Shown here: in pieces, positions 22,011 to 36,840 of the stretch
How positions within the stretch are numbered: the first letter of the stretch is position 1
Layout of the letters: each line of letters opens with the position of its first letter
Source: Diphasiastrum complanatum
Taxonomy: Eukaryota > Streptophyta > Lycopodiopsida > Lycopodiales > Lycopodiaceae
Direction: 5' to 3'
Length of the DNA: 64,000 bases
Assembly: GCA_029204225.1 (NCBI GenBank)
Contig: CM055097.1
Span: forward strand, 5,775,653-5,839,652
Notes under the pieces: model-generated
What the model was told of the DNA's origin: nothing
What the model saw: only the letters and a program-made list of their open reading frames with translations
Database searches by the model: none
Program-made: the position numbers and the translations under genes

Positions 22011-22254
22011 ATATTTTAAGTGGTGGGACTCACTTGTTTATTACCGTGTAGGAAATACCCACAATAGGGTCCACGACCCAAAGTAGTGCCCGTCCCTCGG
22101 CACTAGGCTGGAACTGTCGTAAAGGGACGCTGTTGTCGGTTTTTTTTATTGTTGGGACATGGCTGCTTCAGAAAAAGCGTGGACATAATTTACTTACGTA
22201 AAACCTGAGGCTTTATTAGTGGATGATCAGCAAGAACTGAGATTTGCCAGATTT

Positions 22255-24057
22255 TCAATAATACCCATAAGGGTCTGGTGGCCATTCCGGATAACCATGT
22301 TCATCAACAGTTGGGTAGTTGAGGCATTCCATCAGAGTATCCCAAGATAAAACTGGATTATCATAGATTGGCGCAACTGGTCCCAACATCATGGACTCTC
22401 CCAAATCATAATGTGTATATGACATGCTTGCTTGACTCTCTTGTCTGTCCAGGTATTCATGGTATGCCATAACCTGAAGACTTTCCTTAGTAGTCAATAT
22501 CAAAGATTTAGGACAAGGCTTTGTCATTGTAGGTGCTGGTGCTTGCTGTACTGGAGACCTATTTGGGCTTGGATTCCCTGGATTTGGCCTTTGAAGAATG
22601 GATATACCCGGATTTGGCATTGGTTTGGGCTGCTGTATTATGGAACAATGAGACTTTGGTTGAATCTTGCTTGTTGAGGGACAATCATCAACTTTAGTCT
22701 TCCCTTGGTCATTGCACTTCCCCGTTGAAGGCTGCGTGATGGCACTTTTCCTTGGATCTTGTGTTGAATTGCCTTCAAGTTGCCCTGTTAATGCTAGTCC
22801 CCTTTGTACTTCATCACTAAGAATTCTTTGGAGTGATTGCGCCAAGAGACTTGGTAAAATCCGTTGGACTTCATTGGATGCCAATTTCTTGACTTCCTCA
22901 GTTACCATTGGCGTGATGTATTCTACCATCTCTGTCTTTTGTGATGATTTTGCTTGTTTGCCCAAGGGTATCTTTGTGTACTTTGGGACTTTTGCCAGAT
23001 TGTCTTCTTCATCACTCGCTTCATAGCCCGATGGCACTAAGATTTTTCTTTTATAGTGCGTTCGAGGTGGAAGGGTCACCACAGGTGCATGTTGGTCTAC
23101 ATAGGCCAAATGCCTCTTGGCTATTTGTGGATTTCTCATCGAGCAATCTCGGCATGGATGATTAACTTCGAGGGATCAAATGTTGACGGATCTCTTTGGT
23201 GTGGACATTTAGCACGACGGTGTTTTCCTCCGCATCCATAGCACCTAACTGAGTGCAGTATGCCATCACCTCTAAGTTGATAGGCATACACCGATAATAG
23301 ATTCTCCTTAGAATCTTCCACAAAATAGACTGGTAGGCTGTTATGGTCCTCCATTGAATTCGGTGACATGCAAGAGGATATAACCAAAACTTCTACCTTG
23401 CCAGTGTTTGTTGAAGAAACTCGTGATTTAGATGGATCAATCTGACATCCATCCTTTTGATGAGCTCCTTGTTGACTTGAATCTGCTTCTGACCATTGAA
23501 CCGCTGGATCTTGCTGTCGACAAGTCTGTTGCTCTATATTATGTCCTTTTAACAAGCGCGGATTCTTGATTGGACACCTGGTACTTGGATGATCTCCAAA
23601 GTAGAAGTACATTCATCCTTTTCAAGAAACTTAATAGAGCGAGCATAAGCTTGTTGACAGTTGTGCAAGGTTCTTGGTCTTCTGCTGCACTTGATCTGCT
23701 TGACCTTGCTGCACTTTGTTGCCTTGCATGGGGTTCCATTCTTGTTGGATCATTGCTCATTGTCGACCTTTGTTGCTCTGATTCCCCATCTGAATAGGGA
23801 AAATCCTTCTTCCCGAGTGAGATTTCCATCAAGGCAGCATCCTTACAAAGTTGTGCAAGCAACACATAGGATGCTAACTCTTCCATACCAGATCTGATCC
23901 TTTTGGGCAGTCCAGAATAGTATTTTGCCATGATGATCTGTTGGGGAATCGGGGGATCACAATCCTTCACTAGATGATAGATCCGATAGGTGTAGTCTAT
24001 CATTGTTTCAGCAGGGAACTTTTTTAATTTCGATAATCCTACAAGGGCGGCCTCCAT
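22255..24057 (-). pseudogene. Gag of element B, frameshifted
   Basis: Three overlapping minus-strand frames replace the single frame of element A. 23539-24057 is the capsid part (LKKFPAETMIDYTYRIYHLV, AKYYSGLPKRIRSGMEEL). 23136-23612 carries CYGCGGKHRRAKC and the preceding Cys/His stretch. 22255-23139 is the charged C-terminus, here longer than in A, with a proline-rich segment and an aromatic tail (YPEWPPDPYGYY). Shifts lie near 23600 and 23150; the second knuckle is damaged by a deletion. B keeps a C-terminal extension of about 130 residues that A has lost. Confidence 0.82.
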
Positions 24058-24740
24058 AGTTCAGCACTAGACTGTCAGTGAATTGCTTCAAGGTTTGCTC
24101 AATGATTCTGGTGTTCCAACCTTTTTTTTTTTTTTTTTTTTGTGGGAGATGGAAAAGAAAAAGAGAGAGAAGAGAATCGGTAAACGGTGGGCCAATATGA
24201 ATGAGAATAGAGACAAAAATGGATTTATGTAGCAGAGAGATAGAAGATGGAATAGAGATGGGACAGAAGAATGATGGATGAATAATGGTTGATGTGGAGG
24301 GAACTGATCAGCTTGATCTGAGGTTTATTCACTTGATTCAGTCCAAGGATGTTGGATCATGATGGATAATGTGACTGCAACCTAGATTTGACAAGATCTG
24401 ATCAGTTTCAGTTGGCTAATAGTGTGAGTTTAGCCCTTTTTCTTGGTTTTTTGTGATTTTTTTTTTTTTTTGAGATTTCTTCAGAATGGAGTGAATCAAA
24501 CCTTCAAACTTCCTACAGTAGCTGTATCAGGACCATTTCTAGACAATGGGAGTTTTGCAAGAGTTCTTGATGGACAGATTTGTCAGGATCTGAAAAAACC
24601 TCAGTTTTTTAGCACTTTTTGGCACTTTTTTTAAATATTTAAAAATATAACCATTGGATCTTTACAAAAATTTCACAGTAGCTAGTTGTAGGTTAGATCT
24701 ATCTATAAAACTCTTTGCAAAGGTTACCTCCAAGCAGATC

Positions 24741-25975
24741 TTAAAAACTCATGGAAAAAGTGCGTTTTTGGGGTTTTTTTTGGCAAAATTTTTAAATTTT
24801 CTTAGAAAAAACCCTTGCAAACTTTTATAAACTTGTATCTGAGTTAGACTCACCTGCTCACAAAGCTGCGAGAGTTACTTCCCAAGGAAACTCAAAAAAT
24901 CTTGAAAAAAGTGCATTTTTTTGGGGTTTTTTTTGTAAAATTTTCAGATTTGCTGAGAGAAAACCCTCGTAGACTGGTATGCACTTGTATCCAAGTCAGA
25001 TTCACCTGATTACATAGCTTCAAGAGTTACTTCCTAAGGAAACTCAATTTTTTTTAAAAAAAGTGCTTTCTTTAGGGGTTTTTTTGGTAAATTTTTTAAG
25101 ATTTCCTGGGAATAAACTCTTTAAGACTGGTATGCACTTGTATCTAAGTCAGATTCAGCTACTCACCAAGCTACAAGAGTTACTTCTGAAGGCAACTCAA
25201 AAACATTGAAAAAAAGTGCATTTTTTAGGGGTTTTTTTGTAAAATTTTAGAATTTTTAGGGAACAAACCCTTGAAGACTGGTCTGCACATGTATCTCAGT
25301 CAGATTCAGCTGCTAACCAAGCTGCAAGAGTTACTTCCCAAGGAAACTCAAAAAATCTTGAAAAAATTGCATTTTTTTGGGGCTTTTTTGCAAAATTTTT
25401 GGATTGTCTGGGAACAAACCCTCACAGAATGGTATGCGCTTGTATCTTAGTCATATTCAGCTGCTCACATAGCTGCAAGAGTTATTTTCCAAGGAAGCTC
25501 AAAAAATCTTGAAAAATGTTCTTTTTTTTGGGGTTTTTTTTGTAAATTTTTTGGATTTTCTGGGAACAAACCCTTGTAGACTGGTATGCACTTGTATCTC
25601 AGTCAGATTTAGCTGCTCACAATGCTGCGAGAGTTACTTCCCAAGGAGACTCAAGAAATCTTGAGAAAAGTGCATTTTTTGGAGGTTTTTTTGTAAAATT
25701 TTAGGATTTTCTAGGAAAAACCCTCGCAAACTGGTATGCACTTGTATCTCAGTCAGATTCAGTTGCTTACCAAGCTGCAAGAGTTACTTCCCTAGGAAAC
25801 TCAAAAAGTCTTGAAAAAACTGCATTTTTTTGAAGTTTTTTGGCCAGATTTTGATTTTTCTGGGAACTAATCTTTGCAGGCTGGTATGTGCTTGTATCTG
25901 AGTGAGATCTACTTGTTTACCAAGCTGCAAGAGCTACTTCCCAGGGAGACTCAAAAATTTGCTGTCGGAGAAGGT
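24741..25975. repeat. Minisatellite, period about 151 bp, eight copies
   Basis: A block of the type agctgcaagagttacttccc recurs at about 24862, 25018, 25169, 25320, 25471, 25623, 25773 and 25928, each followed by aaggaaactcaaaaa(a)tcttg, a ttttttggggtttttt run and a tatgcacttgtatct block. Copies are diverged by substitutions and small indels. It lies in the untranslated leader of element B; element A has only one copy near 17575. Confidence 0.85.
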
Positions 25976-26576
25976 TCTAGGCCACTTTTTGCTCTTGGGA
26001 ACCTTCACAGGGGCACTTTTTTTGGGATCTAACTCTCGTAGACTTCTCTGTGTCCTAGTCTCAATGAGATGGAACTTCAAAGAGCTCTGCGAAGGTTATT
26101 TTTGAGTTTTGAATTTTTTTTTATTTTTACAAGAGATTTTTAAATTTTTATGGGTTTTTCTCTGTTTTTCAAAATCTATTGGGAAGTAACCTTCACAGGC
26201 TTCTATGCAGGTCTGGGATAGTACCCTGGAGCTGTTGCCAGTCATGCGAAGGTTAGTTCTTGCTGGTTTTTGAGAAATCAAAATCTGATAGGATTTTGGC
26301 TCTTATTTTCCCTTCAAAAATAGATTTTGAACTTTTTTTTTCTGATTTTTATGGATTTTATGGATTAACGAAGGGATTGGATAATTGGATCTGATCCTAC
26401 CACCCCACAATCTCTCCCTAAAGTGCAAACAAACAAAAAAATCACACTACTCACACTATTCTACCCTTGAAACTCGATTTTTTGATGAAAAAGAATGATG
26501 AGCGAGAAGAAAGAGAGAGATAGAGGAAAAGAGGAAGAGAGTGAGAAAGCTATGCGGCGAAACGAGTGTGTGGCAC

Positions 26577-26594
26577 TCCCGGACAATGGTGCCA
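26577..26594 (-). other. Primer-binding site of element B
   Basis: The minus strand reads tggcaccattgtccggga, one base inside the LTR edge at 26596. It resembles the tggcgccgttgtc Asp-tRNA-type site of the outer element, suggesting a Ty3/gypsy-like priming system. Confidence 0.7.
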
Positions 26595-26595
26595 C

Positions 26596-29450
<2,855 letters not shown>

Positions 29451-29453
<3 letters not shown>

Positions 29454-30720
29454 ATCATGATAGTCTTTGATATCAAGATTAGATCCATCATGGATATAGT
29501 TCATTGTATGTGGACTAGTCAAGCTAGAAAGCATAATCTTGATAATCATCATTGTTTCATATCTTATGATCTTGATCTCCATGATCCTTATGAGGCTTGG
29601 AAGCCTCATATTTCTCTATTTATGGTGCATCCATCATGCAAGTGGAACTTTCAAGGCAAAGATCATCATCAAGCATGGAGGAAGCCCATGATAATAGTGG
29701 CATATTGGTGGAGCACTCTTCAAAGGCATTGGCAAGAGATCTCTACCAAAGAGATCTTATCATGGATATGGTGAGGGTGCTGCTATGATGGATCCCTTGG
29801 CTGATCTTCACTTCTTATGCATACCAAAGGATCCACTCAAAAAGATTTACAAACTTCTCAAGTGATCTTTTTCCCTTTTAAGCTATTTTTTGAGGAGGAG
29901 TGTGAGAAATTGGCAAAAATCTAGTTTGGTATTTTTTATGATAGAAGTTTGTAAGTGAATCTCACATGTGTGGAGGATGTTCCCACGTGTGGAGAATTGT
30001 AAAGTAAATCAAAATGTTTGATATAGGGGTCTCATAGAATTTCATAGTCAAGCATTTAGGTGTAGGATGTTGATAGAGTCAAATTTGGCATAGATGGCAA
30101 ATTATCCATTTCCACTTGTAATGCCAATATTGAGCCAAAATAGAGCCAAACTTGTGCCAATTAGAGTGTAGACAAGTGTCATGCTTTTGTTTGATGAAGC
30201 TTAAGAGGTCCAATAGGATTTAGAGGTGGAACCTTGTGAGGTCCAATAGAAAATTGAGGTGTGCTTGAATATAGTCCAATAGAATTTAGAGGTGCATGGA
30301 TCAATGGTCCAATAGGATTAAGAGGTGGCAAAGTGTGATCCAATCATAGTTAAGCATAGTGGTAGCTCATGAATCTATTAGTATCATTGTACTCCTCCTT
30401 TTGGATCTAATTGATTTGGTGATTTCATGGATTTTGTGAGTTATTGGATTTCTAGCTTTCTCTCTCTACCCGAGAGCTCATGATGGTTTTTCTCTCTCTA
30501 CCCGAGGAGAGCAGCTTGTTTTTACTTAGAATACTTTTGGAACACTTTCCACACCTGTGAGTGAGAGTTGGAAGTGATTGAATGCATGTAGTAGTGTGTT
30601 TTTGCCATAGAATCAAAGATAGATCTTGAATCTCAATCTAGTCTTGATCTTGGTGCATCTACACACCTTAGGAGATCACAAGTACATGTAGTGGACAATC
30701 CACACGTGTGAAATTCAACA
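29451..30720 (+). mobile_element. Copia 3' end with LTR
   Basis: After the array, sequence of unknown coding content (29451-29889) leads to a polypurine tract gaggaggag and an LTR starting tgtgagaaattggc at 29901. The LTR is proposed to end at ttcaaca (30720), 820 bp. It shares tctctctacccgagag motifs and PPT style with the C2 copia LTR at 36191-36830, in opposite orientation. It is probably the 3' end of the copia whose RT piece is at 20831-21317, with the middle lost when element B inserted or rearranged. Confidence 0.65.
29901..30720 (+). repeat. 3' LTR of nested copia
   Basis: Begins directly after gaggaggag with TGTGAGAA and ends in TTCAACA, close to an inverted terminal match. It contains cacgtgt motifs and two copies of a tctctctacccgag block near 30460-30510. 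Only one copy is present, so boundaries are inferred. Confidence 0.6.
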
Positions 30721-30958
30721 GCATGTCTGTGATTTTTGTCATTTTGTGATAGTGTTAATTTATTTTTAATTCATTTTTAATAATCAATACTTCTTAGGAT
30801 AGTTTAGGTCTGAATTCTCGCAAATCTACCTCACTTCTATTACTATTGTATAGGTTCCAGGTAACAACGTGCATGACTGGTGATAATCATGTCCCAAAAC
30901 AGTAATTATCTTACAGTTTGAAGCTAGATTCTTGCAATCGATTGCAAAGAATTTATCT

Positions 30959-30992
<34 letters not shown>

Positions 30993-31196
30993 GAGGACCA
31001 CTCGCCTAAGCTACCAGGCCACATATTATCCATATTGTGGAGTCCCAGAAGTAAGCAAAGTATTTTATTAGACATGAAACCTAGTAGGTGCACTACAGGA
31101 ATTCACTTGGTCTCATTTACTGATTTTTTCAAAAAGCTAGCAGCGGCTCGTCCTTTCTTGGAGCGGCTAAACTTCGACACATGACTTACCTCCGGT
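30721..31196 (+). other. Internal region of outer element with poly-A tract
   Basis: Non-coding. Holds a 27-base poly-A run (30964-30990). The exact point where the outer element resumes after the insertions is not visible. Confidence 0.4.
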
Positions 31197-31610
31197 GTGC
31201 AACAAAAATGCTTGGTGCGTGCGACTTATTCTACATTTGATGATGAGTTCCAGACATTCAGGATCCCTAGATGCAACAACGAGGATCCAATTCCTATATC
31301 ACCACATATTCTAAGCCACTTGGGGTTCCTGAATGAAGGAGAGCCTATGCACGGCAGAGGGCAATCTTTTGATAGGAATTACTTGATGCATCTCTGTATG
31401 GAAGACGATGACACCTCCATCTACAACAATGATAGTTACGCTGTCAAACTCATCTTGGATCCAGGACTTAGGACAATGGGGACCTTCTTGCATTACTCAC
31501 TGAGGTACAATCGTCAAGATTTGATAGGATTCCGAGCAACACTTTATTCGTCCTATCATTTGGCTTGGAGGAACCTGTTACACGCCATTTCATGTGGGCA
31601 CTTAAGATAA
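31197..31610 (+). CDS. Hypothetical ORF of outer element (137 aa)
   Basis: An open frame with no family I recognise. It contains FDDEFQTFRIPRCNNEDPIP and HLGFLNEGEP, ending with a WRNLLHAISCGHLR tail. It lies in the surviving 3' internal part of the outer LTR element, where gag or an accessory frame would be expected. No zinc knuckle, protease or polymerase motif is present. It is possibly a fragment of a longer protein, since related reading continues downstream after stops. Function unknown. Confidence 0.35.
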   Translation: MQQKCLVRATYSTFDDEFQTFRIPRCNNEDPIPISPHILSHLGFLNEGEPMHGRGQSFDRNYLMHLCMEDDDTSIYNNDSYAVKLILDPGLRTMGTFLHYSLRYNRQDLIGFRATLYSSYHLAWRNLLHAISCGHLR

Positions 31611-31860
31611 GTATCAAATTATGTGCAGCGCTCAAAGCAAGAAACCTCTCACAAAGTGCGGATATCTCCTGCATATGCTCGTAAGCAAACATTACTTGGG
31701 TGACTTCCCTAGCATTCTTGCTCGAGTGCAAGAGAAATATCTAGACGTGCCACATACTACCTCGACACAAGCTTAGCACTCCAAGAGGATAAAAGGGGGA
31801 GAGGCAAAGGCAACAAGCAAGCCAGCACCCAAACGACACATCACTAGCATAAACACACCT

Positions 31861-32652
31861 ATGTCATTCACACGAGGCAAGGAAGCAGAGTTAGAGTCAC
31901 AACGGTTAAAAGAGCATGCCCATAGCCAACACACAAAAGAACATTTCGAGGGCCACACACAAGGTACAAACTCATCCAGTAGCAGCAAACAACACTTGTG
32001 CAAATCCACCATTCAAGAGCATGGAAGTATCAATGAAATGGGAGACACAGCACAATCACCCTATCCAATGCCTAAAGATACCTCAATAATGAAAATTGAA
32101 GAAGAATTGACTGCAACATCAAATCCTTCGATGAGACATTCTAAGGCAAAGGAGCCAGAGGCTGAACCTGGTGTCCCACTTGTGTCATTCATGGTAAATG
32201 ACCCACCAATCACCATCTCATCAACTCCCATCACATCAACCATCACTGTCACACTACCCATCACACTCACCCTCACCACTACCCCTATTGTCTCCACAAA
32301 TACACTCCCTCTTTCCACCGCACCAGTCACAACCACCTCTATGCAATCTCCAATGCATTTTACAAATGTCTTTGACGCATCCTTCAACATTGAAGAATTC
32401 TCACTTTCACTGTTAAACACGCCACCTACTACCACCACACCATTTCCTACACCCACCACTATCGCTACCGCCACCACTACCACAATACTTTTCACTTCTC
32501 TGATCACAAATGCCAACACATCTCCAATCCCGATCACGATCACTCAAACATCACACCCTCCATCTGCTCAATCCGTCCATCATGAACAATACACCACATT
32601 ATATCAAAATGTACAACAAAATCTCCCACCATCCTACGCACCTACCTCTTAG
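31861..32652 (+). CDS. Thr/Pro/Ser-rich hypothetical ORF of outer element (263 aa)
   Basis: Residues 1-100 are charged and Ser/His-rich (KEAELESQRLKEHAHSQ). Residues about 115-260 are a low-complexity Thr/Pro/Ser/Ile region (TITVTLPITLTLTT) ending in a Gln/Tyr stretch near QNVQQNLPPSY. No domain recognised. Composition suggests a disordered linker, such as sits in some long retroelement gag proteins. The frame after the stop at 32650 continues as coiled, Lys/Gln-rich pieces (32695-33334), so a longer ancestral protein is likely. Confidence 0.35.
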   Translation: MSFTRGKEAELESQRLKEHAHSQHTKEHFEGHTQGTNSSSSSKQHLCKSTIQEHGSINEMGDTAQSPYPMPKDTSIMKIEEELTATSNPSMRHSKAKEPEAEPGVPLVSFMVNDPPITISSTPITSTITVTLPITLTLTTTPIVSTNTLPLSTAPVTTTSMQSPMHFTNVFDASFNIEEFSLSLLNTPPTTTTPFPTPTTIATATTTTILFTSLITNANTSPIPITITQTSHPPSAQSVHHEQYTTLYQNVQQNLPPSYAPTS

Positions 32653-32694
32653 AAGTATCCTCCTATTGGGGAGTGGCAGTACCTTTCAAAAAAT

Positions 32695-33334
32695 GTGCGA
32701 CGAGCCATCAATGCTCAAAGTGATGCCATGCATTACCTTTACTCTTCAATCAATGAGTATCCGAATTGGTGCAACTTCTCACAAGGGGAAAACGTGCAGC
32801 TGACAAACAAGGTACAAGAATGGCAGATTTATTCCATGGAATTAGAACAAGAGGTCACTCATTTAAAAAAAAAAAAAAAAAAAACTCATGGCTGACCTCA
32901 AAGAGCTGCACCGAAATAACAAGGATGTCCAAGCATGCTTACAATGTAGGGATGATCTCTTCAAGATCCTAGAAACACAGTTAGAAGGTAAACGACGAAG
33001 CCACAGGAACTTACGGACCGCTATGATGGCAATATTCAACAAGTTGATTTCAACCAGTTCCAGGCACCATCAACCCCAGAGGGCATCGTAATACCTCGCT
33101 TCCTATCAGAAGTTAACTCAGGTATTGATGGTAAACCAGACACAAGCACAACAATTGCAGCAGGCTACTCTAGCAAATCAAACTGCACTCAACACATGGA
33201 TTGAGGAGCTAGAAGGACAACTAAAAACATTATGCCAACAGCTACCAACATTACACACAAAGCATGAAGAAACACATGCCAAGCACCATAGACAACAGAA
33301 TGCAAGAATTGATGATCTTGGACCTTCGCGCTAG
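32695..33334 (+). pseudogene. Broken coiled-coil-like coding region
   Basis: Overlapping frames read NKVQEWQIYSMELEQEVTHL, then after a 20-base A run (32865-32884) MADLKELHRNNKDVQACLQC, and at 33125-33334 QTQAQQLQQATLANQTALNT and WIEELEGQLKTLCQQL. The heptad-like spacing of hydrophobic residues suggests a coiled coil. The A run causes or follows a frame change. It continues the protein of 31861-32652 and is no longer intact. Confidence 0.35.
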
Positions 33335-33699
33335 AAAGGACAACAACGAGATAATCTAGGGTATCACTAGGCAATGGTGGAACCTCAAAGCACACAAGGG
33401 GGTACTACCACGAACCACGAACGAGGCATTTCAACTGAAGAGCCTAATCCCACTACCACTCAACCTGACACCACCTATCAAGCCTCATCACCCTCACTCA
33501 ATGACACACCTCTCTCCCCACCACATGAATAATCACCTCACCACTTCGACACTCAACCTTATTCACCATCCACTACTTATCTATTCCACAAATACCCAAC
33601 CCTCCCCCGTGAAATTTTCACAACTATACCTAACCCTCCACCACCCACACTTACCACAACTACAAAGGTACGACATAGAATCACGCTGAAGAATCCTAG

Positions 33700-34310
33700 C
33701 CGATAGATGTTAATGTAAGAGGAGTTTAATAAAGCATATCCAAACTGGGAGGACCGAGGTGGGTACACTCTTCCCGATTTCACGATATGTAAATCTCACA
33801 AGCAGAAAGTGCTAGCATTGGAGCTGCAACCTCAGTGGCGATGTGCTATGATGCTGAAAAATGCACATGCTTTTGAGAGATATATCGCGACACCAACTTA
33901 TATGCATGTCAATCCAACATATTATCCCATAAGGTGCAGAGAAGTATTCGCACCAGAAAGGGTTCCTAATAAAAAATATTGGCCAATTATACCTAAAAAA
34001 GTTGAGACCGATGATCTAGCGGCCGATTTTGTAGCCAATTGCAACTATTTCTATTGAAGACCTCATACAAATCCGGACCACCATGTTAGGTACTTTGTAG
34101 ATCATTGCGGCCTAATATCATTCCTTTCTACCTTAAATTGTTTCTGGGATAGAGATCTACCGCCAATAGTTTTGGATCTAAATAAGCCCCTAAGCATACC
34201 CATGGGTCACATCAATGTGGCAAGGCTTTACTATTGGGCGGCGATCACCAACGAACTTCGCGTTGACATGGTTGAATCTTGGTACGTGTACAGATTTCTA
34301 TAGAACATGC
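33700..34310 (+). pseudogene. Conserved-looking unknown coding exon of outer element
   Basis: The frame around 33809-34057 reads LELQPQWRCAMMLKNAHAFE and ends NYFY with a stop. The same frame then continues from 34060 as RPHTNPDHHVRYFVDHCGLI, with INVARLYYWAAITNELR and a VESWYVYRFL ending before another stop. Aromatic-rich and globular in character. No known retroelement domain. Its place just before the 3' LTR is where RNase H/integrase or an extra gene would sit. Two or more stops mean it is decayed in this copy. Confidence 0.35.
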
Positions 34311-34463
34311 TTGATTACTATCGGCCGCAACCATTTTTGGACAAAATTTGATTCGAGAGAATGGGAGAAGTTCATAAAATCTAGGTCACCATTAATGCAG
34401 AGCTGCGGGAAGACCAGACAAGACAATAGGCAGCAACAATTGGCATGGGACCGCCAATCTTTT

Positions 34464-34477
34464 GATGGAGGGGATAA
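34464..34477 (+). other. Polypurine tract of outer element
   Basis: gatggaggggataa lies directly before the 3' LTR start, the normal plus-strand primer position. Confidence 0.75.
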
Positions 34478-35213
34478 TGTAGGCTGATATTCTAAGGAAT
34501 ATTCGAGCCATCTTGAAAAGGATACAGACTTAAGCCTAGAATTGGATCAGTCAAGTTAGGCCTTTGCGCCATGTTGTAACGACTTAAAGCTGTTTAGTTC
34601 TAAGCCTAAGTCTAGAAGATTGGAACTTGAAGTAGTCTGAATAAGTTCAACTTAAGTGATTTCAGTTGTTTATGGTCCATTGGGGGTTTGTCCCATGGTA
34701 CCAATTTAATTAAGTTAAGCCTATGTGGTCTATTTGTCCCATAGCCCCCTTTTTGTAAGTGACCACCACTCCAAGTATATATAGGAGTGGAAGAGTCCAT
34801 TTTGGAGAAGAACCTCAGTTGCAATACATGCCTATCTTTCTCTCTGAGTGTTCTCCCTTGTGTGGTTTCACGTACTGTGTTACTTCACATTGTATTGTAT
34901 ATTATTCATCTAGCAACAGGTTAAGTTAATCTAGGCCCTCCATTCTCTAGTAGGGTAAGCCTCAGAGGAGGAGATTTTAGGTTAAGTCGTCATTGAATTA
35001 GGTTAAGCCGTCATTTGGGTTTAGTTGCTAAGTAGAGAAAAGAGATTCGGAAGAGTGGATCTTACCCATCAGAATACTCACCCTATGCTCATAATGCTCT
35101 TCCCATCCTCTTGCTCAAGCTAGTTGGAGAAGCCAGAGTGTAGACTAGTTGGGAGAGTGCCATAGTCATGCTAGATGGAGCCATAGCCGATGGAGGATGC
35201 GAAAGATACAACA
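34478..35213 (+). repeat. 3' LTR of outer element
   Basis: Same length (736 bp) and order as 12361-13096, with about 30-35 substitutions and two balancing single-base indels seen by eye. Followed by the target duplication caaat. Confidence 0.93.
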
Positions 35214-36190
35214 CAAATGGATGAAAAGTAAGCATAAACACTCTAATGATGAATAAATAGTTTGATGGTAAGTAGGATTGGGAGACTAAAAATGTGAATA
35301 AAATTGTTGGAAGGGAAGATGTTCTGAGTGTGAGGTGAATGAAGTTGATGAGTAAAGATTATTGAAACAAGTGAGAATTCGGAGCGCTTTAGAAGCTTGA
35401 GTAAACATAATGGATTTCTGCTCACCTACTTATAGGCTCGTCAATTTTGCTCATCTAGTGTTATTTTTGGACATCAATTTTGTGAGTAGTCCTTGGCTAT
35501 CCCATATTGCGTGCATTGTCTATTTTTTCAATAGTTGCTAGATTAGTCAGTTATTTTGACTAGAAGTTTGCATTATCTACTAAAGATTGTAATTTGGTAT
35601 TAATTTGGCCTATCTTTGTCCTTTGCAATTTTTTTTTTAGGACATGCCTAGACATAGATATATTTACTCATTATAAATATTTTTGGAAACTCAAAACATC
35701 TACAAATAATAACAATATTGGCTTATATTGCCATTTGGAGCTTGTTTCTCCCTCATTTTAGACATCTAGCAGTTTAGAATTGGTAGGTGTGGTACACGTT
35801 GGTACATGCTCAAATGAGGAGGACTATTTACAAGCATTCAATCTATAACATCTATCTCTATGATATAGATCAGCCTGCCTGGGGTCTAATCAATTGACAA
35901 CTACTAATCTAATCCTAATTAAATAGTCCTAAGCTAAAAGGTGATCTTTCAACATCGGGCTTCTACCTTGAAGTACATAGATTACTTAACCTAAGGAAGT
36001 AAATGGCTCTAATCATCTCCTAAGATTAACATAAAGAATTGTATCTAATTTTCTCCTCTATGATAATAACTTTTGTAATACATCTACTCTAATTTTTAGC
36101 CTAGAGAAATATCGCTCTAATTTTATCCTAAGAACTTTTTTGTTAGATCCACCTAATTCTATGAATTAATGATCTTGAGTCAATCAGTCT
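35214..36190. other. Non-coding spacer
   Basis: No gene or element recognised; AT-rich with only short chance frames. It separates the outer element from the C2 copia LTR. Confidence 0.5.
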
Positions 36191-36830
36191 TGTGAAGTCC
36201 TCACACGTGTGGGGACAACCCAAAATGCGTGATTGATCTCCTAATATGTGGGTGACAAAGATAAAGCACTTAATGGATTTCAAGATCTATCTTCAAAAAT
36301 CTAAGGCAAGAGCACATAGAACATGCATAAATCATTCACCAACGTACATATACATGTAAAGGCAACTCATGATGAAAAAAACTAAGTATAGAAAAGGCTT
36401 GCTCTCGGGTAGAGAGAGAATACAAGGACTAGCTCTCGAATAGAGAGAGAAAGCAACAAAATTTTTAAGTGTAGAATCTTACACAATCTCCAAAAAACTC
36501 AGTGTAGAATGGTTCTCTCTCACATACTAGTAGTAACTCGAGCTAGGGAGAGTGAAATATGATTGGACCCCTTCTTTTCCTAAGGGCCCTCAAATTTGAT
36601 TGGACCAATTTCATGGATCTCTCTCTTTTGATTGGTCACGTGATCTCAAGGCAACTCATAAGAAAGTGTCACTCACCCTCTCTCATCATGCCATGCGTAG
36701 AAATCCTAAGCTAGCTTGAGCCACATCACACTCAAAATTTGGCCATATCACCTACTAACATGTGTATAAGGACTAAAAAAGTCTAGACACCCCTAAACTC
36801 AACATAGATAGATTTTACCAAACTTTCACA
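36191..36830 (-). repeat. 3' LTR of copia C2
   Basis: On the minus strand the purine tract aaggaggag (36831-36839) is followed by tgtgaaagtttgg, the LTR start. The proposed far end is tgtgaagtcc on the plus strand at 36191. It contains a cacgtg palindrome near 36205 and two ctctcg(g/a)(g/a)tagagagaga blocks near 36411-36450. Single copy; the far boundary is inferred. Confidence 0.6.
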
Positions 36831-36840
36831 CTCCTCCTTA

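Noticed and set aside
24741-25975. Centromeric satellite
   Set aside because: Only eight diverged copies inside an identifiable retroelement leader; no large array.
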